Source: Niallia nealsonii
GTDB taxonomy: Bacteria > Bacillota > Bacilli > Bacillales > Cytobacillaceae
DNA: 64,000 nt
Reading direction: 5' to 3'
Assembly (NCBI RefSeq): GCF_002835805.1
Contig: NZ_PISE01000003.1
Location: forward strand, 1 to 64,000
Every line of letters starts with the position of its first letter. Within the stretch, counting starts at the first letter, position 1. The notes below the pieces were generated by a model. The model searched no databases and was not told the DNA's origin. It saw nothing but the letters and a program-made list of their open reading frames with translations. Positions 27,342 through 36,578 of this stretch are shown piece after piece. The translations under genes and the position numbers were made by a program.

Positions 27342-27851
27342 GTGATTGAAAATAATGTGATTTTTATAAAAAAAACAGAAGAAAGAGACCTTCCGTATAT
27401 TCTTACCACAGAATCACATCATGATAACATGCCATATATAATTAATTGGACTTTGGAGGAGCATGAAAAAGCAATTCGATCAGATACCAATTTGTTGCAT
27501 TTAATTGTTATAGAAAAAAAAGAGAATAAACCAGTAGGCTATTTACTTATTAATGGATTAAATAATCCAAATCAAAGCATTGAATTAAAAAGAACAGCTT
27601 TTTCTGCAAAAGGAAAAGGATATGGACGAAATATGCTTAAATTAATGAAGGAATGGGTTTTTACAGAAAAAGGAGCAAATCGATTTTGGCTAGATGTGGT
27701 GGATCATAACACAAGAGCGAAAACTTTATATGAATCAGAGGGATTTGTTGTAGAAGGTTTGCAAAGAGAGGCTGTTATTATCAATGAACAGTTTAAATCC
27801 ATTTATTTAATGTCCATGCTAAAAAAAGATTATTTAAAAACATTAGAATAA
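27342..27851 (+). CDS. GNAT family N-acetyltransferase
   Basis: 169 residues with the acetyl-CoA loop SAKGKGYGRNMLKLM and the downstream WLDVVDHNTRAKTLYESEGF typical of RimI-like GNAT enzymes. The substrate is unknown. GTG 27342 is preferred over GTG 27333 because AGAGGTG overlapping the latter is the ribosome site. An SDR gene starts 9 bases after the stop, so the two are probably co-transcribed. Confidence 0.85.
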   Translation: MIENNVIFIKKTEERDLPYILTTESHHDNMPYIINWTLEEHEKAIRSDTNLLHLIVIEKKENKPVGYLLINGLNNPNQSIELKRTAFSAKGKGYGRNMLKLMKEWVFTEKGANRFWLDVVDHNTRAKTLYESEGFVVEGLQREAVIINEQFKSIYLMSMLKKDYLKTLE

Positions 27852-27859
27852 GGTGGGAA

Positions 27860-28705
27860 ATGGAAAAACAAGTAGTGCTCATTACAGGTGCCAATAGCGG
27901 TTTTGGATTATTAGCAGCATTAGAGTTTGCCAAGGAAGGCTATGAAGTTGTTGCTGCAATGAGAGATATAAATAAATGTTCTTTATTAATGGAAATGGCC
28001 AAGGAAAAGGGGATTGCTGAATATATAACCGTTCTTTCTCTGGATATAACATCTGCTAATGATATAAAAAAATTGCAAGAGTATATGCAAAAAAAAGGAA
28101 GAGTAGACGTTCTGATTAATAATGCTGGTTTTGCAGGAGCAGGTTTTGCGGAGGAAATTTCTATAGAAGAATATAAAAATCAGTTTGAAACAAATTTTTT
28201 TGGAACTATTTCTGTTACCCAAAAGGTACTTCCCATCATGAGAAAACAAGGATTCGGGAAGATTATTTTGATGAGCAGTGTTAGTGGCAAAGTAGGATTT
28301 CCTGGCCTTTCTCCATATGTTTCTTCTAAATTTGCTTTAGAAGGATGGAGCGAATCTCTTCGTTTAGAAGTGCTGCCATTTTCTATTTATGTGTCTTTAG
28401 TAGAACCAGGTTCTTATCGGACGAATATTTGGTCAACAGGGAAAAAAATTTCAGAGAGGTCCCAATTAGAAACCTCTCCTTATTACCAATATATGAATAA
28501 AATGGAGGGATACTTGGAAAAAAGCAGCAAAAATTACGGCGATCCAATCGAAGTAGCAAAACAAATTGTTCAGATTTCAAAAAAGAAAAAACCGAGACTT
28601 CGCTATGTCATTGGAAAGGGAGTAAAACAAACGATTCTAATAAAACAGCTTCTTCCATGGAAGTGGTGGGAAAGACTTGTTTTTTACCTATTAAAAAATA
28701 GATAA
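27860..28705 (+). CDS. short-chain dehydrogenase/reductase
   Basis: 281 residues. Cofactor loop TGANSGFG near residue 9, NNAG near residue 90, catalytic Ser in LMSSVSG and YVSSK (Tyr and Lys of the catalytic set) near residue 155. A 30-residue basic tail follows the core. The substrate cannot be told. The start follows AAGGTGGG and it is likely co-transcribed with the preceding GNAT gene. Confidence 0.88.
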   Translation: MEKQVVLITGANSGFGLLAALEFAKEGYEVVAAMRDINKCSLLMEMAKEKGIAEYITVLSLDITSANDIKKLQEYMQKKGRVDVLINNAGFAGAGFAEEISIEEYKNQFETNFFGTISVTQKVLPIMRKQGFGKIILMSSVSGKVGFPGLSPYVSSKFALEGWSESLRLEVLPFSIYVSLVEPGSYRTNIWSTGKKISERSQLETSPYYQYMNKMEGYLEKSSKNYGDPIEVAKQIVQISKKKKPRLRYVIGKGVKQTILIKQLLPWKWWERLVFYLLKNR

Positions 28706-28747
28706 ACATCTTTAACAAACTGTTTATATGAAAAACAATACTTTATA

Positions 28748-28776
28748 TTGGAAAAATCTATAAGAAAAATGATAAT
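28748..28776 (+). promoter_or_regulatory. possible SigA promoter of the aldo/keto reductase
   Basis: TTGGAA (28748-28753) and GATAAT (28771-28776) have a 17-base spacer and lie 36 bases before the start codon. Confidence 0.5.
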
Positions 28777-28811
28777 ATATAGATAATTCGAAATTTGGAG
28801 GTGTTTTTTCA

Positions 28812-29642
28812 ATGATTAAAAGCATCGAAAATAAAGTAAAACTACATAATGGGGTGGAAATCCCACAGTTTGGATTAGGAGTTTATAAAGTCGAGGAAGG
28901 ACAAACGGTTATAGAAACAGTAAAAACCGCTCTTTCCTATGGCTATCGCTCTATTGATACAGCTGCTGTTTATGGAAACGAAGAAGGAGTAGGAAAGGTA
29001 ATAAAAGAAAGCGCTATCTCAAGGGATGAACTGTTTATTACAACAAAACTTTGGAATGAGGATCAAGGTTATGATCGTACTCTAAGAGCTTTTGAAACAA
29101 GTTTAAAAAAATTAGATTTAGATTATATTGATTTATATTTAATTCATTGGCCAGGCCAAGATAAATATGTAGAAACATGGAAAGCTTTTGAAAGATTATA
29201 TGATGAAGGATTAGTGAGAGCAATTGGTGTCAGTAATTTTCATGAACATCATTTAGATCGGCTATTAAAGAATGCAAATGAACATCCTACAGTAAATCAG
29301 ATTGAACTTCATCCAAGATTATCACAAGAAGCATTACGGGATTATTGCAAATCTAAAGATATTAAGGTAGAAGCCTGGTCGCCACTTGCTAAAGGCAGAC
29401 TGTTAAATGAACCAACCATTAACTATATTGCAAACAAGCATGACAAAACACCTGCGCAAGTTATTTTAAGATGGCATCTTCAAAATGATATTATCGTTAT
29501 TCCAAAGTCTATTACCCCAGCAAGATTAAAAGAAAATGCCGATATTTTTGACTTCCAATTAAGTTTAGATGAAATGAATCAGTTAGATCAGTTAAATATG
29601 AATGAAAGAACAGGGAGTAATCCAGATAATTTACTATTTTAA
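28812..29642 (+). CDS. aldo/keto reductase (AKR5-like)
   Basis: 276-residue NADPH-dependent reductase with a TIM barrel. Motifs: GYRSIDTAAVYGNEEGVG containing the catalytic Asp and Tyr, then TTKLWN with the Lys, IDLYLIHWPG with the His, and IPKSITPARLKENADIFDF at the cofactor site. Close to Bacillus YtbE/YvgN types that reduce glyoxals and other aldehydes. The ATG follows TTGGAGGTG. Confidence 0.9.
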   Translation: MIKSIENKVKLHNGVEIPQFGLGVYKVEEGQTVIETVKTALSYGYRSIDTAAVYGNEEGVGKVIKESAISRDELFITTKLWNEDQGYDRTLRAFETSLKKLDLDYIDLYLIHWPGQDKYVETWKAFERLYDEGLVRAIGVSNFHEHHLDRLLKNANEHPTVNQIELHPRLSQEALRDYCKSKDIKVEAWSPLAKGRLLNEPTINYIANKHDKTPAQVILRWHLQNDIIVIPKSITPARLKENADIFDFQLSLDEMNQLDQLNMNERTGSNPDNLLF

Positions 29643-29649
29643 GGTTTGA

Positions 29650-29676
29650 CCCTCATTCATTGAAGTTTCACTTTAT
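29650..29676 (+). repeat. 3' tail fragment of the structured repeat
   Basis: CATTGAAGTTTCACTTTAT matches the last 19 bases of the long copies except for one or two positions. The rest of the element is absent. Confidence 0.6.
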
Positions 29677-29742
29677 AAAAAAGGCGTTATGTTCTCTAAT
29701 TGAAATTAAAAAGTATATTGAACAATTCAAAGCAATAAGAAG

Positions 29743-29779
29743 AAAAATCTAACATGGTGAGCATGTTAGATTTTTTTTT
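29743..29779 (+). terminator. terminator before the DoxX gene
   Basis: AAAATCTAACATG and CATGTTAGATTTT form a long stem followed by a T run. Confidence 0.8.
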
Positions 29780-29880
29780 GCATATAGTTAAGGAGAGAGG
29801 AGGAAAAAGATACTTTTTTAATTGGATATCTTGAAATCATACTATTTTAATTTTAACTATCTGAAAAGGAGTTGTTAGAA

Positions 29881-30288
29881 ATGGAAGTATTGGTAAGTGT
29901 CGGCATTTTACTTATTCGTTTAGTAGTAGGGTTAGCATTTATAGGCCATGGTGCACAAAAATTATTTGGTTCATTTGGTGGACATGGATTAGAGGGAACT
30001 GGTGGTTTTTTTGAGTCAATTGGAATTAAACCAGGAAAAACAATGGCGCTTTTTGCTGGTTTAAGTGAGTTTGTTGGTGGTTTATTATTTGTTTTAGGAC
30101 TGCTTACGCCAATTGCCTCTTTACTAATTATCATTACAATGATTGTTGCAATTAGTAAAGTTCATGCTGCAAATGGGTTTTGGGCAGCTTCAAATGGTTA
30201 TGAATTAAATTTGCTATATATCGTTACAGTACTTTCTGTTGCTTTTACAGGAGCAGGTGCGTACAGTCTTGATGCATTGTTATTTTAA
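29881..30288 (+). CDS. DoxX family membrane protein
   Basis: 135 residues with four hydrophobic helices and the DoxX pattern FIGHGAQKLFGSFGGHG near residue 20, FAGLSEFVGGLLFVLG near 60, and NGYELNLLYI. Similar small proteins are linked to redox stress and thiol or quinone metabolism, but no reaction is established. ATG 29881 lies nine bases after AAAAGGAG; the TTG at 29872 is too close to it. Confidence 0.87.
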   Translation: MEVLVSVGILLIRLVVGLAFIGHGAQKLFGSFGGHGLEGTGGFFESIGIKPGKTMALFAGLSEFVGGLLFVLGLLTPIASLLIIITMIVAISKVHAANGFWAASNGYELNLLYIVTVLSVAFTGAGAYSLDALLF

Positions 30289-30306
30289 ATAATTGGTTGT
30301 CTAATA

Positions 30307-30352
30307 TGTTTCTAAAAAATTCCGTTTAAAGTAAAGGCGTTTTTTAGAAACA
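30307..30352 (+). terminator. terminator after the DoxX gene
   Basis: TGTTTCTAAAAAA (30308-30320 region) is exactly repeated in reverse complement as TTTTTTAGAAACA and is followed by a T-rich tail. Confidence 0.6.
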
Positions 30353-30564
30353 TTTTCTTTTTTGACATTTAGTATGGTAACGGGAATTTAATTATTATAC
30401 ATATTGGCTTTTTAAAGGTTTAAAAAAAAGTCAGGGTGGTAAACATAAAGTACAAGCAGATAGTAAAACTGAAAGAAATTCAAAACAAAGACATGCTGCA
30501 GCATAAACTTAAGTTGGACTATCGCATTTTAATTGATTAAATGTTTAAAAAGGAGCTGTTATTT

Positions 30565-30819
30565 ATGGGATTTTTATGGTCATTAATTATAGGTGGTATT
30601 ATAGGTTGGATTGCTGGTTTAATAGTAGGTAAAGATATACCTGGTGGAATTATCGGCAATATTATTGCAGGTTTTATAGGTGCTTGGTTAGGATCACTGA
30701 TTCTTGGTGATTGGGGTCCATCTATTGCTGATTTTGCGATTATTCCAAGCATTATCGGTGCAGTGATTTTAGTTTTTGTCTTAAGCCTAATTTTGAAAGG
30801 CATGCGCAAAACTGCTTAG
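30565..30819 (+). CDS. GlsB/YeaQ/YmgE family stress membrane protein
   Basis: 84-residue protein with three hydrophobic segments rich in Gly (GGIIGWIAGLIVGKD; GIIGNIIAGFIGAWLG), the transglycosylase-associated protein pattern. Members are general stress or envelope proteins; the exact role is unknown. The in-frame ATG at 30541 lies before the AAAGGAG site, so ATG 30565 is taken as the start. Confidence 0.87.
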   Translation: MGFLWSLIIGGIIGWIAGLIVGKDIPGGIIGNIIAGFIGAWLGSLILGDWGPSIADFAIIPSIIGAVILVFVLSLILKGMRKTA

Positions 30820-30853
30820 TAAAAACTAATTATTAATAAAATAATGCTAAAAG

Positions 30854-30893
30854 AAAAACAGAGGCTCAAAAAATGAGAGCCTCTGTTTTTTTA
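30854..30893. terminator. bidirectional terminator
   Basis: AAAACAGAGGCTC pairs with GAGCCTCTGTTTT. T runs occur on both outer sides, serving the plus GlsB-like gene and the minus rluA-type gene. Confidence 0.88.
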
Positions 30894-31811
30894 AATGCTG
30901 TAAATATCAAATCCAGAAAAAATAGCGGGATTATCAATGAATGGTGCATAACACTCTATTTTTTCTTCTGTAATGGGATGGATCAGTTCTATTTTGGCTG
31001 CATGTAATGCTTGTCTATTAAAAATTGGTTTTCCTCCATACAATGTATCGCCTGCAAGAGGGTGGCCAATGGAACTCAGATGAACACGGATTTGATGAGT
31101 TCTTCCTGTATCTAGGCTACATGTAATTAATGATAAGGATTCCTTTTTCTGTTCCGCTATTACTTTATAATGAGTAATGGCATTTTTTCCATTTTGTGAA
31201 ATTCTTCTTCTTGTGGCATGATGACGATCTCTTCCAATAGGTTTATTAATAGTTCCTTTTTTAGCAGGAAAAGACCCATGGGCAAGCGCGATATACGTGC
31301 GCTTAATTTTTCGTTCTCTTAGCATATAATCAAGCATATTGCCGACTAATTCATGTTTAGCAAATAAAATGCAGCCAGATGTGTCTCTATCCAGACGATG
31401 AATATGCTTAATTTGCCTTTCTTCTCCATTCATTAATACATGAAAGGCTGTCCCGTTTAATAAAGTAGCTGTATCTTCTGCAACATTGGGATGTGTATCA
31501 ATAAATGGCTTTTTATTGACAATAATAAGGTGATCATCTTCATAAAGGATATCTATATCCATAAAAGTCGGAATAATAGTGGATGGAACAGGATGGAATA
31601 AATGGATTTTAATAACATCTTCTTTTTGCAGTGGAAGATTCCAATTTGCAGGTTTGTTATTAATCAGCACTTTTTTTTCCATTTTATATAAGTGAATTTG
31701 TTTTTTTGAAGCAAATAAAACAGTTTTAAATAAATCTTCTAATACAATTCCCACCCATTTTTCTGGGGTATAAAGAAGAATCCAATCTCCTTTTCGTTCG
31801 GTTTTAATCAT
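30891..31811 (-). CDS. RluA family pseudouridine synthase
   Basis: 306 residues. The catalytic motif HRLDRDTSGCILFAK (Asp of RLD) and the later GRTHQIRVHLSSIGHPLAGD are diagnostic of RluA/RluD enzymes that convert uridine to pseudouridine in RNA. The N-terminal 80 residues hold a degenerate S4-like region. The ATG follows AAAAGGAGT. Which RNA is modified cannot be told. Confidence 0.92.
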   Translation of the reverse strand: MIKTERKGDWILLYTPEKWVGIVLEDLFKTVLFASKKQIHLYKMEKKVLINNKPANWNLPLQKEDVIKIHLFHPVPSTIIPTFMDIDILYEDDHLIIVNKKPFIDTHPNVAEDTATLLNGTAFHVLMNGEERQIKHIHRLDRDTSGCILFAKHELVGNMLDYMLRERKIKRTYIALAHGSFPAKKGTINKPIGRDRHHATRRRISQNGKNAITHYKVIAEQKKESLSLITCSLDTGRTHQIRVHLSSIGHPLAGDTLYGGKPIFNRQALHAAKIELIHPITEEKIECYAPFIDNPAIFSGFDIYSI

Positions 31812-31931
31812 TCTAGGACTCCTTTTTATGGAAATGGTGGCAAATATGTTTTAAAAACGCAATAGGATGCATATCATGGTTTTAATTACCACGGAAAACA
31901 GCATTTTAGTATGTTATTCTATTGATATTAC

Positions 31932-32087
31932 TTTATCACGCATTAACGGGCAGTAAAACCCCCACTTCAAGATTGTAAGAGAAAACGAGAAATCTAGGGG
32001 GGATAACTGCCCATAAAAGCCTGATTGGTTCAACTAAAAATCAGTATGGGATGAAGAAAACCCCCACTGATTGAAGTTTCACTTTAT
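31932..32087 (+). repeat. dispersed structured repeat, copy C (long form)
   Basis: 156 bp from TTTATCACGCATTAACGGGC to GAAGTTTCACTTTAT. It carries the first hairpin (ACGGGCAGT with ACTGCCCAT; CCCCCACTT region with CTAGGGGGG). CTGATTG (32021-32027 region), AATCAG (32039-32044 region) and CTGATTG (32067-32073 region) are three segments that can pair in two exclusive ways. It ends 43 bases upstream of yhcU and points the same way. Confidence 0.88.
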
Positions 32088-32129
32088 GTAAAAAACATTT
32101 AACCAAATAAAAGAGGGTGGTCCTTTTAA

Positions 32130-32534
32130 ATGAAGGTAGTTTACGCATCAACACCTACGCAGGAAGAGAAAATCAACGAACTTATTCAGCTATTTTATTC
32201 CACTATTTTTCCTTATTATTTTTCGGATGATGATATTAGACGTTTTTCGAGATTAGGGGTATTAAGTCCGACAGATGAGCAAATGGAACAAATCCGCACA
32301 TTAAAGAGCTCTTATCAAGTGATTGCAAGTTTGCAGACTATTTTATCTATATTGGAAAATAAAGAGAATATGGATGAATATAAACAAATTTTTGAAAAAA
32401 ATGTGGATATATTAAATGATCTTCAATTATTTTTCCCTTTTAGTTTTGAGAACTTTAAGGATCGAAAAGAAACAGAAATGCATGGCACAGCATTTAGTAT
32501 GTATACAGAAGCTACAAATAGTTATCTAGTGTAA
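32130..32534 (+). CDS. yhcU: DUF5365 family protein YhcU
   Basis: 134-residue soluble protein of unknown function that resembles B. subtilis YhcU (MKVVYASTPTQEEKINEL at the N-terminus, YYFSDDDIRRFSRLGVLSP). No enzyme motif is seen. In B. subtilis it lies near yhcX, which is also the next plus-strand gene here. Confidence 0.8.
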   Translation: MKVVYASTPTQEEKINELIQLFYSTIFPYYFSDDDIRRFSRLGVLSPTDEQMEQIRTLKSSYQVIASLQTILSILENKENMDEYKQIFEKNVDILNDLQLFFPFSFENFKDRKETEMHGTAFSMYTEATNSYLV

Positions 32535-32565
32535 AGTTTTGCTTAATATATGTAAAAAGGAGCAG

Positions 32566-32597
32566 GGAAAATAAATCTTTCCTTGCTTTTTTTCTTT
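32566..32597 (+). terminator. terminator after yhcU
   Basis: AGCAGGGAAA pairs with TTTCCTTGCT and is followed by a run of seven T. Confidence 0.75.
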
Positions 32598-32640
32598 TGT
32601 TCTATAAAGGATCTTTATTGATTTGTATGAATTATCCTAG

Positions 32641-33087
32641 TTAGTTTGTATTATTTTTTGATTGTCTCCAAACAATAATACTACAGATAAAGATGATAAT
32701 AAAACCAGTTAAAGCGAGCAATGGAATGGTAATAAATCCTAGCCAATTAATGTAGTCTCCCGTGCAAGGAACTCTTCCACAGGAAGGAGCTGTGTTAGAT
32801 AAAAAAGGGAACTTTTGAATGGAGTAGTGATACATAGAGATACATGCCCCAATTGAAGAAAGAATCATTGTGTAGAAGGTTATTTTATAGTCCTTTTTTA
32901 TTACAGCTAATCCTAAAATAATAACAAGTGGATACATGAGAATTCGTTGGTACCAGCATAATGTACAAGGTTCAAATTCCCTGATTTCGGAGAAGTATAA
33001 ACTGCCAAACATGCTTATTAAAGAAGCGAGCCATGCAAGAAAAAGAATATGCTCTCGGGTATCAGTAGGATTATTTTTATTTTTCAT
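32641..33087 (-). CDS. bdbC: disulfide bond formation protein BdbC (DsbB family)
   Basis: 148-residue membrane thiol oxidase with four helices. The first CxxC pair is in EPCTLCWYQRILMYPL. The second extracellular Cys pair is in SCGRVPCTGDYINWLGF. It reoxidises a DsbA/BdbD-like partner using quinone. The usual partner bdbD is not next to it in this window. The ATG follows AAAGGAGA. Confidence 0.92.
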   Translation of the reverse strand: MKNKNNPTDTREHILFLAWLASLISMFGSLYFSEIREFEPCTLCWYQRILMYPLVIILGLAVIKKDYKITFYTMILSSIGACISMYHYSIQKFPFLSNTAPSCGRVPCTGDYINWLGFITIPLLALTGFIIIFICSIIVWRQSKNNTN

Positions 33088-33319
33088 CAGATATATCTCC
33101 TTTGTCAGTAGTTTCTTTTATAAAAGTCTTTGTTAAAGAATTTTGGTGATTTTTTTAGAAGCATGCTTTCTAGCAAGTAGGAGAAGGCAGGAAAAGCATT
33201 TGTATTTCTGAAATAAATTAAAAATCGTTTGATTCATTAACAAAGTCTTATGAAAAGTATAAAGAAAATCAGCAATAGTGTAAATAAAATGAAGTCCGTT
33301 GTCTATTTCTTATTGTTTA

Positions 33320-33396
33320 GGCTATGTTAAAGCCCATTGTTGATTTTGACAATTTATTGATTGAAGAGGAAAGCAACAGGCAAGTTTAACAGAGCT
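33320..33396. mobile_element. degenerate short MITE-like copy
   Basis: 77 bp from GGCTATGTTAAA to TTTAACAGAGCT, imperfect inverted ends. The flanking 8-mers ATTGTTTA and ATTATTTA agree at seven positions. Internal TTGTTGATTTTGACA recalls the other copies. The rest of 33088-33538 is A+T-rich and no gene was seen in it. Confidence 0.45.
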
Positions 33397-33538
33397 ATTA
33401 TTTATAAACACCCATATCATCTCTGTTATTTGCTGTTATTCAACTAAGGATATTAAAATAGAAATAACATCTTTAGATTACATAGTAGGAAAAAGGGGAA
33501 ATGTAAGGTAAATATACAATGCAAGGGAGTTTAGTGAT

Positions 33539-35077
33539 ATGACGAAGCTAGATTTATCAAAGTTTGAGAAAAAACTAATAATTCGAAACATGGAATATCG
33601 AGACATTGAACGTATATTGCCATTACAGGCTATTTGTTTTCCAGGAATGGAGCCATGGACAAAGGAACAGCTTAAAAGTCATTTAAGACTATTTCAAGAA
33701 GGGCAATTTGTTGCTGAATATGATGGAGAAATTATTGGTTCCTGTTCTAGTTTAATTATCAATTTCGATGAATATGATGACAGACATACTTGGGATGATG
33801 TGACAGATAGGGGATACATAACGAATCATAATCCAGATGGCTACAATTTATATGGCATTGAAGTGATGGTGCATCCTAAATATAGAAGGATGAAAATTGG
33901 ACACAGATTGTATGAAGCTAGAAAAGAATTAGTGAGAAGATTAAATCTGAAAAGCATTATAATAGGAGGGAGAATCCCTAATTATTATAAATATGAAGAT
34001 AAAATGACGGCAAAGGAATATGTACAAGAGGTGTCTCATCATAAAATTTATGATCCAGTCCTTTCTTTTCAGCTGATTAATGGTTTTACCTTAATGCGCA
34101 TAAATCCTGATTACTTGCCCGATGATACGCAGTCCAAAAAATATGCGACTTTAATGGAATGGAATAATGTAGAGTATTTGCCTCAAACAAAACGCTTTTT
34201 TAAAAGTAGCTACCCTGTACGAATTTGCGTAGTACAGTATATGATGAGGCAAATTGAAAGCTTTAGCGATTTTGCTAATCAAGTGGAATATTATACAGAT
34301 GTAGCTTCTGATGCAGAATCAGATTTTATTGTATTTCCTGAACTGATTACAACACAGCTGATGTCCTTTTTAGAAGAAAAAGTTCCTAGCATTGCTATTA
34401 GAAGAGTAACCGAATATACAGAACAATATATTGAGTTATTCACTAATTTAGCGATTAGATACAATATAAATATTATTGGCGGCTCTCACTTTGTAAAAGA
34501 AGATGATGATGAAATATACAATATCGCTTATCTTTTTAGAAGAGATGGCACGATTGAAAAACAGTATAAGCTACATATAACACCAAATGAAAGAAAATGG
34601 TGGGGAATTAATCGAGGAGAACAAGTCAAAGTATTTGATACAGATTGCGGCAAGATTGCTATGCAAATTTGTTATGATATTGAATTTCCTGAACTTGCCC
34701 GTATCGCAACAGATATGGGGGCTAAAATTATTTTTACGCCGTTTTGTACAGAAGATCGCCAAGGATATTTGCGAGTGCGTTATTGTGCACAGGCTCGTGC
34801 TGTTGAAAATCAAATTTATACTGTAATAGCAGGAACAGTGGGGAATCTCCCACAAACGGAAAATATGGATATTCAGTATGCCCAATCAGCTATATTTGCT
34901 CCATCTGACTTTGAATTTGCCCGTGATGGAATTGTTGGAGAGACAAATCCAAATATAGAAATGGTCATGATTGGAGATGTAGATTTAGAGGTGTTAAGGA
35001 GACAGCGCCAAGATGGAACAGTAAGACAGTTAAAAGATAGAAGACATGATATATATAAAGTAGACTATAAAAAATAA
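33539..35077 (+). CDS. yhcX: GNAT-nitrilase fusion protein YhcX
   Basis: 512 residues. The N-terminal GNAT domain (about 12-200) has the acetyl-CoA loop YRRMKIGHRLYEAR. The C-terminal carbon-nitrogen hydrolase domain (about 225-490) has the Glu of FPELI, the Lys of YKLHITPNERKWWG and the Cys of MQICYDIEFPE. The natural fusion is known from B. subtilis YhcX; the amide substrate is unknown. Confidence 0.9.
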   Translation: MTKLDLSKFEKKLIIRNMEYRDIERILPLQAICFPGMEPWTKEQLKSHLRLFQEGQFVAEYDGEIIGSCSSLIINFDEYDDRHTWDDVTDRGYITNHNPDGYNLYGIEVMVHPKYRRMKIGHRLYEARKELVRRLNLKSIIIGGRIPNYYKYEDKMTAKEYVQEVSHHKIYDPVLSFQLINGFTLMRINPDYLPDDTQSKKYATLMEWNNVEYLPQTKRFFKSSYPVRICVVQYMMRQIESFSDFANQVEYYTDVASDAESDFIVFPELITTQLMSFLEEKVPSIAIRRVTEYTEQYIELFTNLAIRYNINIIGGSHFVKEDDDEIYNIAYLFRRDGTIEKQYKLHITPNERKWWGINRGEQVKVFDTDCGKIAMQICYDIEFPELARIATDMGAKIIFTPFCTEDRQGYLRVRYCAQARAVENQIYTVIAGTVGNLPQTENMDIQYAQSAIFAPSDFEFARDGIVGETNPNIEMVMIGDVDLEVLRRQRQDGTVRQLKDRRHDIYKVDYKK

Positions 35078-35088
35078 TGATTTATCAT

Positions 35089-35122
35089 AAAAAGGTGTCC
35101 CTAAAGTTTGGGACACCTTTTT
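35089..35122 (+). terminator. terminator after yhcX
   Basis: AAAAAGGTGTCCC is repeated exactly in reverse complement as GGGACACCTTTTT with an 8-base loop. Confidence 0.88.
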
Positions 35123-35141
35123 GGTGGTGGAATTCTGTCTG

Positions 35142-35387
35142 TTAACTTAAGTTTGTGTGAATGTATTCATCCATTGCTAATTCGTTGGCGTGTTCGATAT
35201 AGCGCAGTAATGAATAAAGATTTTCCTCAATTATAGAATAGTTATTTTCGAAATTATATGCATGCAGGAAAGATTCAATTTTTTTTGATAAAAAATTATC
35301 TTTTGTACGGACCATTAATATTAAGAGATTATCCCATTCTGATCGATGGGTATAATAAAGAGCACGATCATAATCCATTTTATTCAT
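35142..35387 (-). CDS. yhdB: small protein YhdB
   Basis: 81-residue soluble protein (MNKMDYDRALYYTHRSEWD at the N-terminus) with a clear AAAGGAGGC ribosome site. It resembles B. subtilis YhdB, whose neighbour yhdC is also found here at 36579. Function unknown; no catalytic motif seen. Confidence 0.7.
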   Translation of the reverse strand: MNKMDYDRALYYTHRSEWDNLLILMVRTKDNFLSKKIESFLHAYNFENNYSIIEENLYSLLRYIEHANELAMDEYIHTNLS

Positions 35388-35561
35388 TTCAAGAGCCTCC
35401 TTTATCTGAAGGAGATGATAATAGTATATGAATAAGTTAAAAAAGATTGCATCCTAAAACTTGGTTATGTTGATATAAAAGCATTATCATCTTTTACCTG
35501 TATATTTTATGATGAATAAGATTTTTACGCTTTCACATAATAAGAAAAAAAAGGTGTTAAG

Positions 35562-36536
35562 ATGAAAAAAATAATGATAATTCTGCTTCTTTGGCAACTG
35601 TTATTTATCCCAATTATTTCAAAAGCTGCTGTGATAGACAGTGGTAAACCGTATTCTTATAAAGAATATCAACAGGATGTTTGGCTGTTAAAAAGCAAGT
35701 ACAAAGATCGTCTTCAAGTAGAAACAATTGGAACGTCCGAATATGGACGCAAATTATATGCTATTCGGTTAGGCAGTGGCAAACAAAATATATTGATGAT
35801 AGGATCTCATCATGGCAGAGAGTGGATTACTTCTTTATTGCTTATGAATATGGTGGAAAACTATGCAAGTTCATCTACTCTAAACAAAGAATTAGCAGAT
35901 GTCTCTATTTGGTTTGTACCCATGCTTAATCCTGATGGAGTTACAATCCAGCAAGGAGAGATAGATAAATTCCCCTTTTTTGCTAAAAGGAATATAAAAA
36001 AAATGAATGAAGGTTCAACTGATTTTTCCAAATGGAAAAGCAATGGGCTAGGGATTGATTTAAATAGACAATATTCTGCTGGCTGGGATGAATTGCATTA
36101 TGCCAGCAAAAGGCCATCATATAAAAATTATAAAGGGCATCAACCATTTGAAGCGAAAGAAGTCAAAGCAATTGTTGAATTTACAAAAAAGATAAAGCCA
36201 AGCATTGCGATTAGTTACCATTCCTCTGGACAAGAAATATATTGGCAGTATAGAAACGGTGAGCATACAGAGAGGGATCGCAAAATAGCTGAAAAAATCA
36301 GTGCTGCTACTGGATATAAATTAGGGATTCCAGATGAAGATGCGATAGGGGCAGGCTATACAGACTGGTTTATACATAAATATAAGCTTCCTGCATTAAC
36401 AATAGAAATATGCCCATTAATAGAAGAAACGAATCCGCCTCTTGATACATTTGCAGAGGAGTGGGAGCGGAATAAGGAAATACCGAAAATATTAATTCAA
36501 GAAGCAAAAAAGTTGGAAGATGCACATAAAAAATAG
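35562..36536 (+). CDS. secreted M14 family zinc carboxypeptidase
   Basis: 324 residues with a signal peptide (about 1-23, cleaved near SKAA). Peptidase_M14 features: zinc ligands in SHHGREW (HxxE), NPDGV, LGIDLNRQYSAGWDE, the third His in ISYHSSGQEIYW and the catalytic Glu in LTIEICPL. Close relatives cut gamma-D-glutamyl-diaminopimelate bonds of peptidoglycan peptides. The N-terminal LysM repeats of the sporulation form are absent. Confidence 0.88.
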   Translation: MKKIMIILLLWQLLFIPIISKAAVIDSGKPYSYKEYQQDVWLLKSKYKDRLQVETIGTSEYGRKLYAIRLGSGKQNILMIGSHHGREWITSLLLMNMVENYASSSTLNKELADVSIWFVPMLNPDGVTIQQGEIDKFPFFAKRNIKKMNEGSTDFSKWKSNGLGIDLNRQYSAGWDELHYASKRPSYKNYKGHQPFEAKEVKAIVEFTKKIKPSIAISYHSSGQEIYWQYRNGEHTERDRKIAEKISAATGYKLGIPDEDAIGAGYTDWFIHKYKLPALTIEICPLIEETNPPLDTFAEEWERNKEIPKILIQEAKKLEDAHKK

Positions 36537-36578
36537 GCGAAAACAAATAATAGGAAAAAATAGATTTTGGAGGTTATG

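Noticed and set aside
30410-30450. SigB promoter before the GlsB-like gene
   Set aside because: GTTTAA and GGGTGG are only 10 bases apart instead of about 13-14, and the -10 is poor.
30537-30809. 90-codon minus frame over the GlsB-like gene
   Set aside because: Proline- and isoleucine-rich mirror of a Gly-rich membrane protein; not a real gene.
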